A DNA stretch of 64,000 bases from Leptasterias polaris. Taxonomy: Eukaryota > Echinodermata > Asteroidea > Forcipulatida > Asteriidae. Position 1 is the stretch's first letter. Every line of letters starts with the position of its first letter. Under the pieces are notes generated by a model, which had not been told where the DNA came from, did not search any database, and saw only the letters and a program-made list of their open reading frames with translations. Where the stretch lies: positions 4,412,501-4,476,500 of the forward strand of contig JAZGTN010000028.1 in NCBI GenBank assembly GCA_037783415.1, read 5' to 3'. The translations under genes and the position numbers were made by a program. Below, piece by piece: positions 10,814 through 25,800 of the stretch.

Positions 10814-13800
10814 ATGAAAACAACGCTTGGTAAGTTGAGAAATGTTGATCTTATTTTTAATTCGTTTAAATTTTTGTTTATGGTCGTTGTTTGATGGCCT
10901 ATCATAATTACTTGCCGAGAAGCACTGCAGCTGTTGAAAGTATAAACTTTTTTGAGAAAGGATTTCGTTCGAAGTAATGGTTTGGAAAAATGTTCACTCA
11001 AAACCTTTGAAACTGAGAAACGATTCATGCATGAATTCGTTTTGAAGGCTGGTGTCCGTTCGTGGATGCTGCAACCAGAGATGCAGTTTGTACCCACTGT
11101 CACCTTGTTAAACGTGAATTAGACTTGTTGACAAGTCGTTAATGATGGTCGCGGTGAGTCGAGTCGCGTGTGGTGTTGTAGCCTAATAAAGAATGCTCTC
11201 GCGAGATCACTGCTCTCGCGCTAAGTTGCTGGCTGCCGACTCTTCGTCATTACAAGTCGGTAAATGTGACCAGTCTTGAGAGCAGTAATCTCGCACAGAG
11301 CAGCCCTCTCGCGGGATATTGCGAGAAAGCCGTTCCGCTATCACCGCGACAGACATTTAACGACTTGTCCACAAGTCTAAACGTGAATAGATTCGACGTT
11401 CTTATAAAAACAAATATGACAGGTTTGGGGGGGGGGGGTCAGCAAGTGGACACTGTATTCTGCTTAAACATTCATAATTTATGGACTTTTGTTGTATCTT
11501 TTTATAATTTTGTTTACAAATCATATGATCGTACCTTTTTAACATGCCCTAAAGGGTTGGTGTTGTGGATTACTATTTTGTATAAACACTGTTTTGTATA
11601 AAACAGTATTTCAAATCAACGTTTTGTTTTGGGTGTTTTTTCCCCTAAATTTTCTTAGAAATTTTAGTTGAGATTTTAATACATTCTTGTTTACTTTTTA
11701 ATCCCTTCTTGTATAGGAATGATGGTACATGGAGACGGTATTTCCAAGCAGTGGGTGGTTGGAGTAGGCTTACCTATCTTGCTGTTTGTTGTTCTACTGC
11801 GTGGAGCCCAAGGACAGTAAGTCGAATTAGCTTCTTCTTGATATATTTTAAAAACGCAGAAAAATACCAAGTTATTCGAAATTTTTTCTTTTTTTTCTTG
11901 ATGTGGAGTTATACTACTCCGTTTATTTCACCCTCTGAAAAATACAGCACTTCAAATAGACATTCTGCAACAAATCAATAAACAACAAATACAATTACAA
12001 TAAACTACCAAAATAAACTATAGGGGAGATACATGATAACAATGGATATATACAGTTTGTACAAAAGAAGTTTACTTTAAAATAAACACATACAGCTCAC
12101 TTACAGAATGATGATTTAAAAGGGATTAATAACTAAATTCCAATTGGTTTTTCTCATTGATGGAGCACAGAGAGTTATTACGAGCATATACAGATTTAAA
12201 CTTTTCACAATTCAATTCAATAAACATTTATTTCGGTATTGCCCTCACATGATATAATACATCATTGGTTTTTCATAAATATTAACAGTGGCAGTTATAA
12301 ACAGTAGCCAAAATTATTAACAAGTCAGAAGGGCAAAACTTAGGATTGGGTGAAGCCTTGGCTTTTGTTCCCTAACCTATTGACAGACTAACAAAACAAT
12401 AAGACTCACAAAGACAAGGGACTACAAGGACAGACCAGAACAAATATAGGTGTATCAACAATATACCAAAAGTAAGCCATGAAATAATTATAATGAATAT
12501 GCATTGAGTAGTAATTGTTTTAATTTATTTGAAAATATAGGTAGAGTGATTGCAGATTTAACAGAACCATCCAAATTATTCCAGTATGTAACACCGCGTT
12601 GAACAAGGCTGTTTTTATACATTGAGGTTCGGTTGCGAGAAACAAAAAGATTTTTCTTTGAAGTGCTTCGAGTTTTGTATGAATGAATGCTAGTAGTTAG
12701 AGTAAAAAATGAGCTAAAACAAGGTGGTAATGCATTACTCATGTACTTGTACATAAATTTACCTAAATTCAAATGATAAAGATCATTAAATTTTAACAAT
12801 TTAAGATTACAAAATAATGCAGCAGTATGATCAAGAAAACCAGCGTTAGAAATGATCCTAACAGCTCGCTTTTGTAAAGTAAGAAGCCTATTACATTGTG
12901 TAGGTAAACCACCCCAAGTAAGAACTGAGTAACTTAAATAGGGAAGAACAAAACAATTATATAGAGTTAATAAGACATGGCTTGGTAAAAATTTCTTTAG
13001 ACGATTAATTATACCAATATTCTTTGATATTTTACTCGCAACATCATTAATATGACTTTTCCAAGACAAATTTTCATCAATTCTTATACCAAGGAATTTA
13101 GTACTTGTTACTCTTTGTAGGTCAGTTCCATTTAAGATTAAAGGCACAGATTGTCTTGGACAAAATATCATATAATTTGTTTTGAGTAGATTAATACACA
13201 GTTTATTAGCAACAAGCCACGTACTTATTTTTACCATTTCAACGTTAAGGTTAAGAATAGCTGTATCTACATTTCTGTGGCTGTACACTAAACTTGTATC
13301 ATCGGCAAAAAGACAAAATGATATAATTTCGGATGTGTTACAAATATCATTAATATAAATAATAAAAAGAGGAGGACCCAAAACAGAACCCTGAGGTACT
13401 CCACAAGAAATAGGTTTTTCAGATGAATGGACAGAATTATATGAAACAAACTGTTTTCTATTAGATAAATAGCTTTTGAACCACGGATTCCATAATGCTC
13501 TAGTTTGCATATCAAAATATCATGGTTAATCGTGTCAAAAGCTTTAGATAGGTCTAAAAATACACCAATAGAAATGTTGTTTTCTTCAACGGCATTTAGC
13601 AAATTATTCATTACATAAGACGTTGCTAGCTCAGTAGAGCGATTTGCCCTGAAACCAAACTGTGACTCAGAAAGAATGTTATGTTTATTTATGAATGCAA
13701 TGAGGCGACTAGGCCTATATATCAACTTTTCAAATACCTTGGAAAAAGTAGATAAAACAGAGATAGGTCTGAAATTACCAATGACATGTTTATCCCCTCC

Positions 13801-16800
13801 TTTGTGAACCGGAATGACTTTAGCTATTTTAATTTAAGCCCGTCTGGAAAACCCCCAGAACTTATAGACCTATTGAAAAGTTTTGCTAAGGAGTACCTGG
13901 CTTTCTTGATAACAAAAGAATTTAAAGAATCACAACCTGGCGATTTGCCAGAAGGGAGATTATTTAAAACATCTGCAATTTCTTCTTGTAAAATAGGACT
14001 AAGGAACAGAGAATGGGAACATTTATCGTCAAGAAAGGATTGAAAAGTAGTGTTACATGGGAAGCTTACTAGCAAGTGAAGCGCCAGTGTTAACAAAGTA
14101 CTCATTAAATGCCTCACTAATTTCTTTGTTTCCTTCGATTGACGCACCATCTTTGACAAAATAAGAGGGATTGGGCTTGTGGTTGCCCTTATTCAACACA
14201 GAATTGATCACTTTCCAAGTACCTTTAATATTGCCCTTATTTTTTTCAAATTTCGAACTAAAATACTGTTTCTTTGAAGCCTTTATTAAATAATTTAGCT
14301 TGTTTTTATACGTAGTATAATTAGATTTATTTTGCAGAGTAGGATTTGTAAGAACTTTTTTATACAGATAGTTTTTTCTCCGCATTGAGTTGTAAACACC
14401 ATCAGATAACCATGGTGACTTACATTTATCGTATCTACATTTAACCTCTTGTAAAGGAAAGTGTTTATCATAAAGTTTAAGGACATGATCTAAGAAGGTA
14501 GTACACATGTCATGCATGTTATCTTGCAATGTTATTACATCCCAGTCGGTTGCATTTAAATCATTAATAAAACATTGGATATTATTATCAGTAAAATAAG
14601 GTTTTTTATAGTTTTTCTTATTTTGCACTCTATCTTTTAGAGCATCAATAATCAGAAACACAGGTAAATGATCACTTATGTCAGTTAGCAAAACACCAGC
14701 AATATGATTCAGCAAGTCATTTGTTAAAATATTATCAATCAGAGTTGAACTACCTGCAGCTATTCTTGTAGGCTTAGATTTTATGGTTGGATAAAAGGAC
14801 TGAGAAGACAAAGTATCTATGAGGTTTTGTACTGCAACATCCACATCATAATTTAATAAATTAATATTGAAATCACCCATAATGTAGCATTTTTTATTTT
14901 CATTACTAATTTTCCCTAATAATTCATTTATATGGTCTGTGAAGTTATTACATGAAGCACTAGGCGGTCTGTATACAACTCCAGTTATTATATTACTGTG
15001 AGAGGAGTTGATTATCTCAATAATGCAAGATTCTATTTCAGAGTTATTTATACACAGATCTTTACGAATTTTATACACAACATCATTTTTAATGTAAAGT
15101 GCAACTCCGCCTCCTTTCTTATTTTGTCTACAAAAACCTTCAATAGAATAATTTGGAATTTGAATGAGTGGATCCTGAATATCCTTTAACCATGACTCAG
15201 ATACACCAATGACAGAAAAACAATTATTTAGAAGGTTGACATAGTTGATAATATGTGACACATTCTTATATAAGCTACGTGCATTTATATGTAGGAGTTT
15301 AACATTAGTGTTTTTATTAAAATAATTCATGAATTCAGTTTGATCATAGTAGTCACAACTTACATCAGGTGCCTCAAAGTTTAAATCTGGATATATACTA
15401 GAATTAACGTCATTATGTGTTACATTATTTGTCATTATTCAAGATAGTGATTTAATCATTACAGGCGACTTCATATCGAACACGTTCGATAAGTCAAGTA
15501 TGGGCTGATAACTTGTCTTACACCTACACAAATAACAGAACAATGACATAATTATAAATGGGTTAACAATTAGGCAAATTACGGTACTCATGTTAAGGTG
15601 ATCAATAACACGAGTTAAAAGGAAAATTGAGTAGAGAACAGACAGAAGAGGACAAAACAAGAAAACACCAGTAAGCACATGTATGAGCTTACACCAGATC
15701 CAACCAGATCCTCCAGCTGTAACAAATATATGCATGTATAGGAGTATCACAATTTCAGAAAGAGAATTGTATTTATATAATGTTCATGATGTAATAATCC
15801 TGGAGGTATTTACCGAAGAGATCTCTCTATTCAGCTTCACGGAATGTGAAAGGCTGGCCGTTCCTACGCCATTTCCCAGCAGAGAATTTGAGTTTTTCCC
15901 CTTCTCTAGAGTCAAAAACCGTTTAAGATTGAGTTTGAACTGAAAAATTATATCAATGTCGGATGGTTTCTTATAATTATCAAGGACCCGTTTGCAACGG
16001 ATGTTCCAGATTTGGCGGAGCATTTTAACTACAAGAACGCCTTGGACTGGTTGTAGTTCATAGCCCAGAATTCTGTTTGAGTCGCTAAGACAAACGTGTT
16101 TGTTGTTTGTGTATTTCCTAACAAGATACTCGATAAAAATCCAAGCGCTTAGAGTGCTTATACAATAAATGAACAAATGCTGATGGGATTCTGACTCCGT
16201 TCCACATAAAGGACATTTAACATCAACAACTCTTCCGATTTTGTACAAAAAATCTCTAGTGGGAAGAATCCTATGTTTTAATCTATACCAAAACTGTTTA
16301 TCTTCAGGATTAAGCAAGTTGTTTGTGAACCCATTTTTCCATATCAGGGACCAGTTTAAATCTTGAGCGTAACAGAAGACCTTTTTCCAAACATTCTGAC
16401 TTTTTGGCGGAATGAATTTCTTGAAAATTAGTCTGGAGTAATTGGATTTGGTATTAGTGTTCTTGATTTCGAGCTCACTGTTGTCATCATAGTCGGGGAA
16501 AACAAGCCAGTTACAGATATCATTAGCAGGGCCATGTCTCTGTTCTTTAACTAGGGTGAAATCTAAATGATCTTTCATCCTGCCCATGATTCTACCTGCA
16601 TTGATTCTTTGAAGGGAACATTTTTGAGCAACTGTTTTGAAAGAAATCAGTCTACCTTGTCTGGTCACAATTTTGACTTTGGTCCTACCAGCAGATTTAA
16701 GAACAGGACTGTTTAAAATAGTGTTATCCCTAGTAGCAATGCAGTTGTTGAAAATAGGAACATTCTGTGTCTCTAAAAGACTTGAAAAGTTACACGTAAG

Positions 16801-19800
16801 ACTGCCACCAGCTTTCTCAAAGGCAGCAATAACTTCCTCGTAGAAAGGAGTAGTTTGGATCTTACTATAGGTTTTCTCGGTCAATTTCGGCAAATGAGCA
16901 GCCGATTTCATTTTCGTGCGTTCGAATTAAAGCTATTTTGCCTCTCCAGTTGTTACTGCGTTTCAAATTCAAAATTCGGGCATTCAATTTCGTATTGAGG
17001 CATTCAAATTCCTTTTGCACTGTGTTCAATTTAGCATATCGTCATTCTTTTTCGTGACGCACAATCATCATTCAATTTAGCAAAGCTGGTTCGACTGGAG
17101 ATTTTACTGGTTTAATTTTTTTCAATTTCGTAAAGAGGCAATCAATTTCGCTAAATGAGAATTCAAATAAGTACGACTAAAGAAATACGAATAAACAGAT
17201 AATCTGTATTAGGCAACTGTTTAGTATCCTCACTTTAATTCAGGCAAACCTTATTTTCTTTATTTATGGTTCCAGGAGACTTTACATGGGGCCCATGGTG
17301 TTTTTTCTTCTTTGTTTTCTCCTATATTCTATTTTGGGGGGATCTTTATTGGTTAACTGGCCTAATTTTGTTTTGTGTTTGAATGGGGTGTTTCTTTATG
17401 TTTTTCCTGGTTTTTGTTGTTTATGTTGTTTCTTCCTCAACCATCAATCTGTTGGCGTGCCAGACATCTTGGCGTATATGTTTAGGTATGGTTGTACCAC
17501 AAGCTGCAAACTTATTGAAATATGCGTGTAAAACTGTAGCAAAAGCTCGTCTTCGAAGTACAAAGTGACTCAAGTGCAAATAAGTGAACCGTATATGCCT
17601 TATTAACAAAGTGTTTTTTAGATTGAACAAATTACAGAAATGACTGCCCAAAAATGAATTTGAATGACTAAACACACGCCTCAAAAAGCTCCGGCGAATT
17701 TGAATGCTGCTTTGATGAATCGTTAAATTTAATGATTATTTTGTTAAATCGAATGACGCAACAGTACATTTGACTAGTCATAAAACGAAATCGAATGACC
17801 CTTTTTAGTAGCATTCGATTTCGCGCGAAATAGAATAGCGTGGTGGTTAAATTGGCTGCTCATTTGCCGAAATTGACCGAGAAAACCTATATTAGTATTA
17901 GCGAAAATATACCAACCTAGATTATTATTACCACTAGCTTTATTTATCCAATGGTCAAAGAAATTTTCCACTTGCCTTCCGTAAGGGGGTAACGAGCTAA
18001 CCAGTTTAATTTTAAGCTAGTTAGCTTGCACTGAACGTCTAGAAGACCTGTTCCTCCTTGCGCTTTGGGACCGATAACAGTATTTCTTTTTATCTTGTCA
18101 TTCGGGCCATCCCAAAAGAAATTCCAGATGCTATTGTTAATTTTCTTTACAAATTCCACCGGGCAGGCCAGAACGCTGCCTAAATAGTTTATACTAGCAC
18201 CAATGAAAGTGTTAACAATAACGGTTTTGCTCATATAAGTCAAGTGACGTTTTGACCACTTGTCAAGCACGCACTTGATTTTGTTTGTTCTTTGACCCCA
18301 GTTGTCTTGTGCCGTTACCTCGTTACCAAACACAATACCTAGTATTTAAATTTTATCATTATCCCAATTAAAACGACAAGGTTTATCTTGCCTCTGCTTC
18401 CATTTACCGAGCCAAAGGCCTTTGGTCTTATTAACATTAAGTTTGGATCCTCTGCCCTTGCAATATGTGTCAAAAAGGTTTTCCACAATATCAAACTCGC
18501 ATTCATTGCCTATGAAAATGTTGGTATCATCGGCGTGTTGGATTAACTTAACATTCGTTTCACCATTGGGAGTCTGAATGCCTCTTAAAATCTGATTGTT
18601 TCTTATAAGACTAGCTAAACCTTCGGCACATATGGCGTAAAGTAGCGGAAACAACGGACAACCTTGTCTGATCCCTCTACTAATCTGGACTGGTGAACCA
18701 ATAAAGTTATTTAAGATTCTGCAATTGGGTTTACTATAGAAGAGTTCGACCCATTTTATGAAAATGGGAGGAAGATTCATCTTACGCATAATAGAAAACA
18801 TGTATCTCTTAAAATCATGAGGTTATCTTGAATTTTCCGGTTGGGCACACCACATGTCTGTTCTTCTCCAATAATGAAAGGCATGGCTACTTTAAGACGA
18901 TTGGTCATGGCTTTAGACAATATTTTATAGTCAACTGTCAGGAGGCTTATTGGACGCCAGGTTTTTAGTTCATAGCGACTTCCCGAATTCTTATAAATGA
19001 GTCTTACAAGAGCCGAGTTCATCGAATTACTCAAAAATCCATTTTTAAGACAATCTTTGTTAACTTCAAGGATATCTTTTCCAATAATGTGCCCAAAATG
19101 TTGGTAAAATTCGACTGTTAAGCCATCGATACCGGGACTTTTGTTTGTATTCATTTGAAAGAGAGCATGTTTAATCTCTTCTTCGGTAATCTCTCTATCA
19201 AGATCTTCAAGAACGTTGTCAGGAATAGATTTTGTTTTGATATTAGAAATGATTTCATCTAAATGGGTTTCGGAAAGACTCTCTGAACTATACAGATTAC
19301 TATAAAATTCATTGGCAATTTCAAGCATTGTATCTGGCTGGTCAAAAAGTACACCCTCATTGTTAAGAAGTTTGTCAATTTTTAAGCTTTGAATCTGCTG
19401 TCTTTCAAGATTTAGAAAGTATTTGGATACTTTTTCGCCTTCTTTTTTTGAATGTTGTGCGTTCTAATCTGGGCTTTTTCCCATTCATTAATTTCATACT
19501 GTTTAAGATTATCTTCAAGCTCTTTTATCTCGTCAATGCAATCAGTATCATCGTTTTTAATCAACTTTTTGCGATTTTGTTTGAGAGTATGGGCTTTTTC
19601 TTTGCAATAATCTTGAATAATTTCTTTCAGGCGAAATTTGCCAGATTCCCACCATTTGGAAAGAGAGTCATATTGACATTTTTGGGTTCTCCAAACATTC
19701 CACAGATTAGTAATACGATAGGAGCATTCAGGATCTTGTAATAGAGAATTATTACAGACCCATCGGCCTTGACCGTGGGTAGTGTCTATATTATCCAGTT

Positions 19801-22800
19801 TCAAACCAACAATTTGGTGATCTGAAAAACCCCATGAGGAAACAGAAACGTCATTCACATTATTTATAAGATTAGAAGACACAAATATGTAATCAATTCT
19901 GCTGGAACGGCTACTACCTTTATGAAAATGAGTAAAGCCTTCTTTGTCAGGGTGAAATGTGCGCCATGAGTCAACAAGGTCTTTTTCATTTAAAACATTG
20001 GACAAGATGATTTTGCTGGCCTCCTTAACTTTTTTGTTGTCAAGGTTACAATTAAAATCACCTCCAATAATCCAATTTTCAAGACCAGTAATTTGATTGC
20101 AAAAGTTATCAAAGAAGTAGGTGCGATCGTGGATTTGATTAGGAGCATAGACGGAGGAAATAAAGCAAGTATTATTGCTCCAGACCATTTGGGCCTTAAT
20201 CCATCTCCCTTCATCGTCTGTGGTAATATTGGAAATATTAAGACCGACCTTTTTGTGGTAAGAATAGCTACCCCCCTAGATTGGCGGTTGCCATGACTAA
20301 AATACATTTCACCCTGCCATTGCTTACTCCATTCGGATTCATCAATCATTGACATCACTGTGAGTCTCCTGTAGTAAAATAAGACTGAATTTTCTACGTT
20401 GTAAGTAATCAAATAACACTTCTTTTTAGATCGTTCCTTAAGCCATTAACATTCATAGAGGCAATGGACAAAAAGGACATTAGAAATATTAGGTGGAACC
20501 ATTTCATGGAGAATAATTCAAGTACAACATTTTTGTTTACTAAAAGGAACCAAACATAGTTCATAGAACAAGTCTATGTGGATCTTCCTCTACCTTTTCC
20601 TTTCGAAGTCGGCTGGCTCTGGCTCTGGTGGTTTTGGTAGTTCGGCTGGTTCTGCTAACTCTTCTGGTACCCAGACACTACTGCCTATGTCAAAATTCAT
20701 AATTTATTCCACCTGTCTATGGCTCTTCTGGCTCTGCTGGCTCTGCTGGTTCGGCTGGTTCGGCTGGTTCTGGTGGCTCGGCTGGCTCTGGTGGCTCGGC
20801 TGGCTCTGGTAGCTCGGCTGGCTCTGGTGGCTCGGCTGACTCTGGTGGCTCGGCTGGCCCTGGTGGCTCGGCTGGCCCTGGTGGCTCGGCTGGCCCTGGT
20901 GGCTCGGCTGGCTCTGGTGGCTCGGCTGGCTCTGGTGGCTCTGGTGGCTCTGGTGGCTCTGGTGGCTCTGGTGGCTCTGGTGGCTCTGGTGGCTCGGCTG
21001 GCTCTGGTAGCTCGGCTGTCTCTGGTGGCTCGGCTGACTCTGGTGGCTCGGCTTGCCCTGGTGGCTCGGCTGGCCCTGGTGGCTCGGCTGGCCCTGGTGG
21101 CTCGGCTGGCCCTGGTGGCTCGGCTGGCTCTGGTGGCTCGGCTGGCTCTGGTGGCTCGGCTGGCTCTGGTGGCTCTGGTGGCTCTGGTGGCTTTGGTGGC
21201 TCTGGTGGCTCTGGTGGCTCTGGTGGCTCGGCTGGCTCTGGTAGCTCGGCTGGCTCTGGTGGCTCGGCTGGCTCTGGTGGCTCTGCTGACTCGGCTGGCT
21301 AGACTTACTTGATGAAGTTATTTATTTATTTATTTAGTTATTCGAAATTATTCTTCTCACAGCAGGACTATTCTATTTGTTCCAGTTCATGAATTTTACT
21401 TGATTGTTCGCTAATAATAACTTTCTTCGTCTTTTACCTTCTTTGTTTGTCGTTAGTTTTTTGTGTTTTTCACCCCTCTTTATAGGGAATACACGAGCCT
21501 AAACTCCTTTTACCCGGATGGATTTAGAGGTCAAGAAACTGTTGTCTCAAGCAAAAGATGGAAGACCAAAAACCTAATGCTTTTTGAGTTTTAAAAGGGA
21601 CAATACTTTCGGATGTAGCGCTTTTTAATATAAAGCGTTGTTATACAATTAATAAAATTGGAAACGTACTTTAAAAGTAGAATATAATAATTCACATAAA
21701 TATCCCATGAAATTGTGCGTTTTGTGTAATTTCATGGCAGAACACGAGCAGATATTTGTATAGCACCAAACGTTTGACTCCACAAAATAGCGGATCGTGT
21801 GTTCCGCTATAGTTGTATTTTCAGACGCTATTTTATGTTTTTTTTTATCACTGCACACTAATTAGAAAACATTGGTGTTGTAGAGCATGAAACAAAACTA
21901 TTTAAAAAGAATAAAGAGTAAGTCCAAACAGCAACATTTGAAGGCATCGTGTCCCTTTAAAGGGAGGGTATACCTTCGGTAATTAGTCCAAAAAATAATA
22001 ACCATCAAAACATTCGTAAGAAGCACTTCAGCTGTTGATAATGTATAACATTTTGAGAAACAATTTCCTTCAAAGGAATGTGGTCTTAGAGAGAGTGATT
22101 CAAAACATTTCAATCTGAGAAACGTTTCTCAATAACTGATTATTCTACCTGCGAGGATTGAACATGATGATTTCGTAGAGGGAGGACGTGTTTTGCGAGA
22201 GCTCCGCCTGGCACATTACTATGTTTTAAACGTGGCCTAAATTCACAGCAAGTCTTCGTAAAACGTGAAGGTTGGAGGGAGTCTATCCGGAGGTGAACTT
22301 TATTTATAAAAGATTGAGCATTTTTGAGAGAAATTTGAGAGAAATTGATTTACCGAAACTGGACCGTTTTGTAAGTTTCTTCTTCTGTGCTATCCTGCTT
22401 AACATCTACTACACCATGCCTCCGAGGAAACAGCCCACCCCCGAGCCACTTGCAATTGACCCCTCAGTCTTAACTACGGCCTTGGTTGAAGCTTTCAAAT
22501 CCAAAAGTCTCATCGACGCTCTCGTTCCAGCCCTAGCAGAGGCCATTACAGACGCTGTTAGCAATAACATATATAAAGCTGTGGAACAGGAATTCGTCAA
22601 AAGAGACGAACAAATCAGTCAACTCGACTCAAAGATACTCCATCTTGAGAGCCGCTTGGACGACATTGAACAATACTCCAGGAGAAACTCGTTACTTGTT
22701 TATGGCATTCCTGAGGATGTTCAAGAGAGCACGGACAATAAAATCATAGAAGCCGCCAAACAACACCTCAACGTGAACATTCCAGTCTCTACCATCGACC

Positions 22801-25800
22801 GCACCCATCGTCTTGGTCCCAAGACAGACCGGTACGGAGAACCACGTGCTCGCCCAATCATTGTAAAGTTCACCAGTTATAACATCAGAGCAGCCTTCTA
22901 TCGTGTTAGAGCAGGCTTCAAGGGAACTAACATCTATGTCCATGAAAGCTTGACTCCAGAGAGACAGCGATGGTTGAAGCAAGCACGAAGTCATCCATCA
23001 TCTGTAAAAGCCTGGACACAGGACGGCAAAATTGAAATAAAGCTGAAAAACAATAAAAATAAACTTACCCACCTAATTAGAATTTCAAAAAAAAGTTACA
23101 TATCAAAAAAGCTCGACAAGGTTAAAAATAATATCAAAAGCACATGGCAGGTTTTAAATAGTATAATGGGCAGACATGAATCTCATACTTCCCCACCTGC
23201 TAAATTTCATGACGATGAGAAAGATTACACGTCTCCTTCTACGATAGCGAACAGATTTAATGATTATTTTATTAATGTTGGCCCTAAACTTGCAGATAAG
23301 ATTCCATCTTCTCAATTTAATCCAACTGACTACTTAGGAAACCCTGTCAATCAGTCAATTTTTTTAACACCCACTACCCCAGAAGAGATTTTGGGTCTAA
23401 CAAGTTTAATTAAGGATGGTAAAAGTCCAGGGTTTGATGATATAAATCCTTCCATTGTTAAAAAATCTCTTGGTAATATCATTCATCCTCTGTCTCATAT
23501 TTTCAACCTTTCCTTAAGTACTGGGGTTGTCCCATCTGCTTTGAAAGTGGCTAAAGTTATCCCTATTTTAAAATCAGGCGACCCCGCAAGATTCTGCAAT
23601 TATCGCCCAATTTCAGTTTTATCTACTTTTTCTAAATTACTTGAGAAATTGGTTCATATTCGCTTAACTAAGTTCGTTAACGCTCACAACATCCTAACAG
23701 ACAGTCAATTTGGTTTTCGCCCTAAATACTCCACAGATATGGCCTTGATTGAACTTCATAACAAAATTTCCTCTTCTGTTGATAAGAAAAATCATACTAT
23801 TGGTATTTTTTTAGACCTGTCAAAAGCGTTTGATACATTAAACCATGATATTTTACTTTCCAAATTACGTCATTATGGTATAAGGGGTGTGGCCTTGGAA
23901 TGGTTTCGTAGCTATTTGAAAAATCGTGATCAGTTCGTTCTTTTCTCTCATGTAAAATCAGAGTTAGCCCAGCTCTCTTGTGGTGTACCTCAAGGAACAA
24001 TTCTCGGACCTCTTTTATTCATCCTCTATGTTAACGACATTACCGAATCGTCTCATAAAGTTTCTTTTCTTTTATTTGCTGATGACACAAATATTTTCTA
24101 TAATCATGAAAACTTGCAAGAACTTTTTGAAATTGTGAACACCAAAATGATTAAATTAACAGATTGGTTTAAGTGTAACAAGCTCTCTTTAAACTTAAAC
24201 AAAACTAACTATATTATTTTTGGCGCAAAAATACATAACGAAAACAATCACGTTTATATTAATGACATACCCTTGAAGCAAGTTTGTTCAACTAAATTTC
24301 TAGGAGTAGTGGTGGATGAAAAACTAAATTGGATTGATCACATCAATTACATTTCCTTAAAAATATCACGTGTTACGGGTGTTCTAAACAGGGTCAAACA
24401 TTACATATCAAGAAACTCACTAAGAACACTTTATTTGACACTAGCTCAGCCTTATTACATTTATTGTAACATTGTTTGGGCCTCAGCTCCCTCATCCAGT
24501 CTAAATCGCTTAATATACCTTCAGAAACGACTTGTTCGTATTCTTACAAATTCATCTTTCAGAGAACATACCCAACCACTGTTTCATTCTCTTACTTTAC
24601 TAAAGTTGAATGACATCTATACATACCACGTTTCTCTTTTCATGTTTAAACATACCAAAAACTCCCTCCCTCCGTCCATTTCGGAGAACTTTAAATACCG
24701 TAGTCAAATCCATTCCTATAATACTCGTTCAGCCAATAAGATTCACATCCCCAGGCTCCGCACTTCCTTTGCTCAACGTACTGTTTTGTTCATGGGTCCA
24801 CAAATTTGGAATAACCTCCCTCCAAACATCACTAGCATTGCCTCTCTTCATATCTTTAAGCATTCTGTCAAAAAATTCCTCATTGACAAATATAAATGAT
24901 TGTCGTGTCTCCAGGTGTTTAATCCCAGTAATCTTTAAGAATGGAACCCGCCTTTAGTACATGTATGTCTCCAGACACCCTCGATCCCAATTATTAAATG
25001 AAGGTTAATTCGTATGCTCTCTCCCCATTCCAGTCCAGACAAAGTTACATTGTTTTGTTCCGTGAATTTGTCCTAAGTCCTGTGTTTTCTTTTGTGTGCT
25101 TAAATGTAAATTGTTTGTAACTTTACCCTGTATTTGCCAATGGTTGAGTGGGGTCGTCGGCCCAGTGTTCTTCATGTTCATCCCATGTATCTTTTTCACT
25201 GTTTTTCTTTTCGCTTTCTTCGAAAAGCAATCAACAAATAAATAAATAATTCAAAATTCCACTTATTTCTAGTCCGTTTGCATGAATACACCCACTTTCC
25301 CATTGGCACTTACATAGGGTCATCGATACAAGCCCTATGGGTTTCTAGATGGCCCTCCGCTCAATATGTATTATTTTCTTCAAAGCCGTTGATTTATGAC
25401 TTATTGTTTACTTGAGTGGAAATTAATAAACAAACAAACAAACCGCTCCAGATTTTCGGCAATATCTCAAAAACGCTACAACATTTTGAAATCAAAGTTG
25501 TTTTTCTTTTCTTTTTTGTTTTTTTATATATCCACATTTAATTAGAATTGAAACAATTGAACGGTTCCAAAAACTAAAGGTATTCTTCGCCTAACTGCAT
25601 GTGTCTACATGACGACATTTTTCACTAGAAGACTTGTGAAGCTAAAAATGTTAATATTAGTCTGACGTTTCAACTTCAGAGTTTTTCTCAGAGGCTGGAC
25701 AACACAACACACCTACAAGTAAAGCAGTCAGGTGAAGTTGAATTTGTTCAAAGTAGCAAAATTCTGTCAAAGGAAGTATAAGTTGATGTAGTGTTAACAT

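Noticed and set aside
15784..16911. A separate 375-codon minus-strand gene
   Set aside because: It is the C-terminal part of the L1-like LINE; its first residues come from the inverted end of the inserted foldback element.
20719..21312. 197-codon plus-strand frame rich in Leu/Val/Ala
   Set aside because: All plus frames are open because the minisatellite unit is a multiple of three; no homology or splice context.
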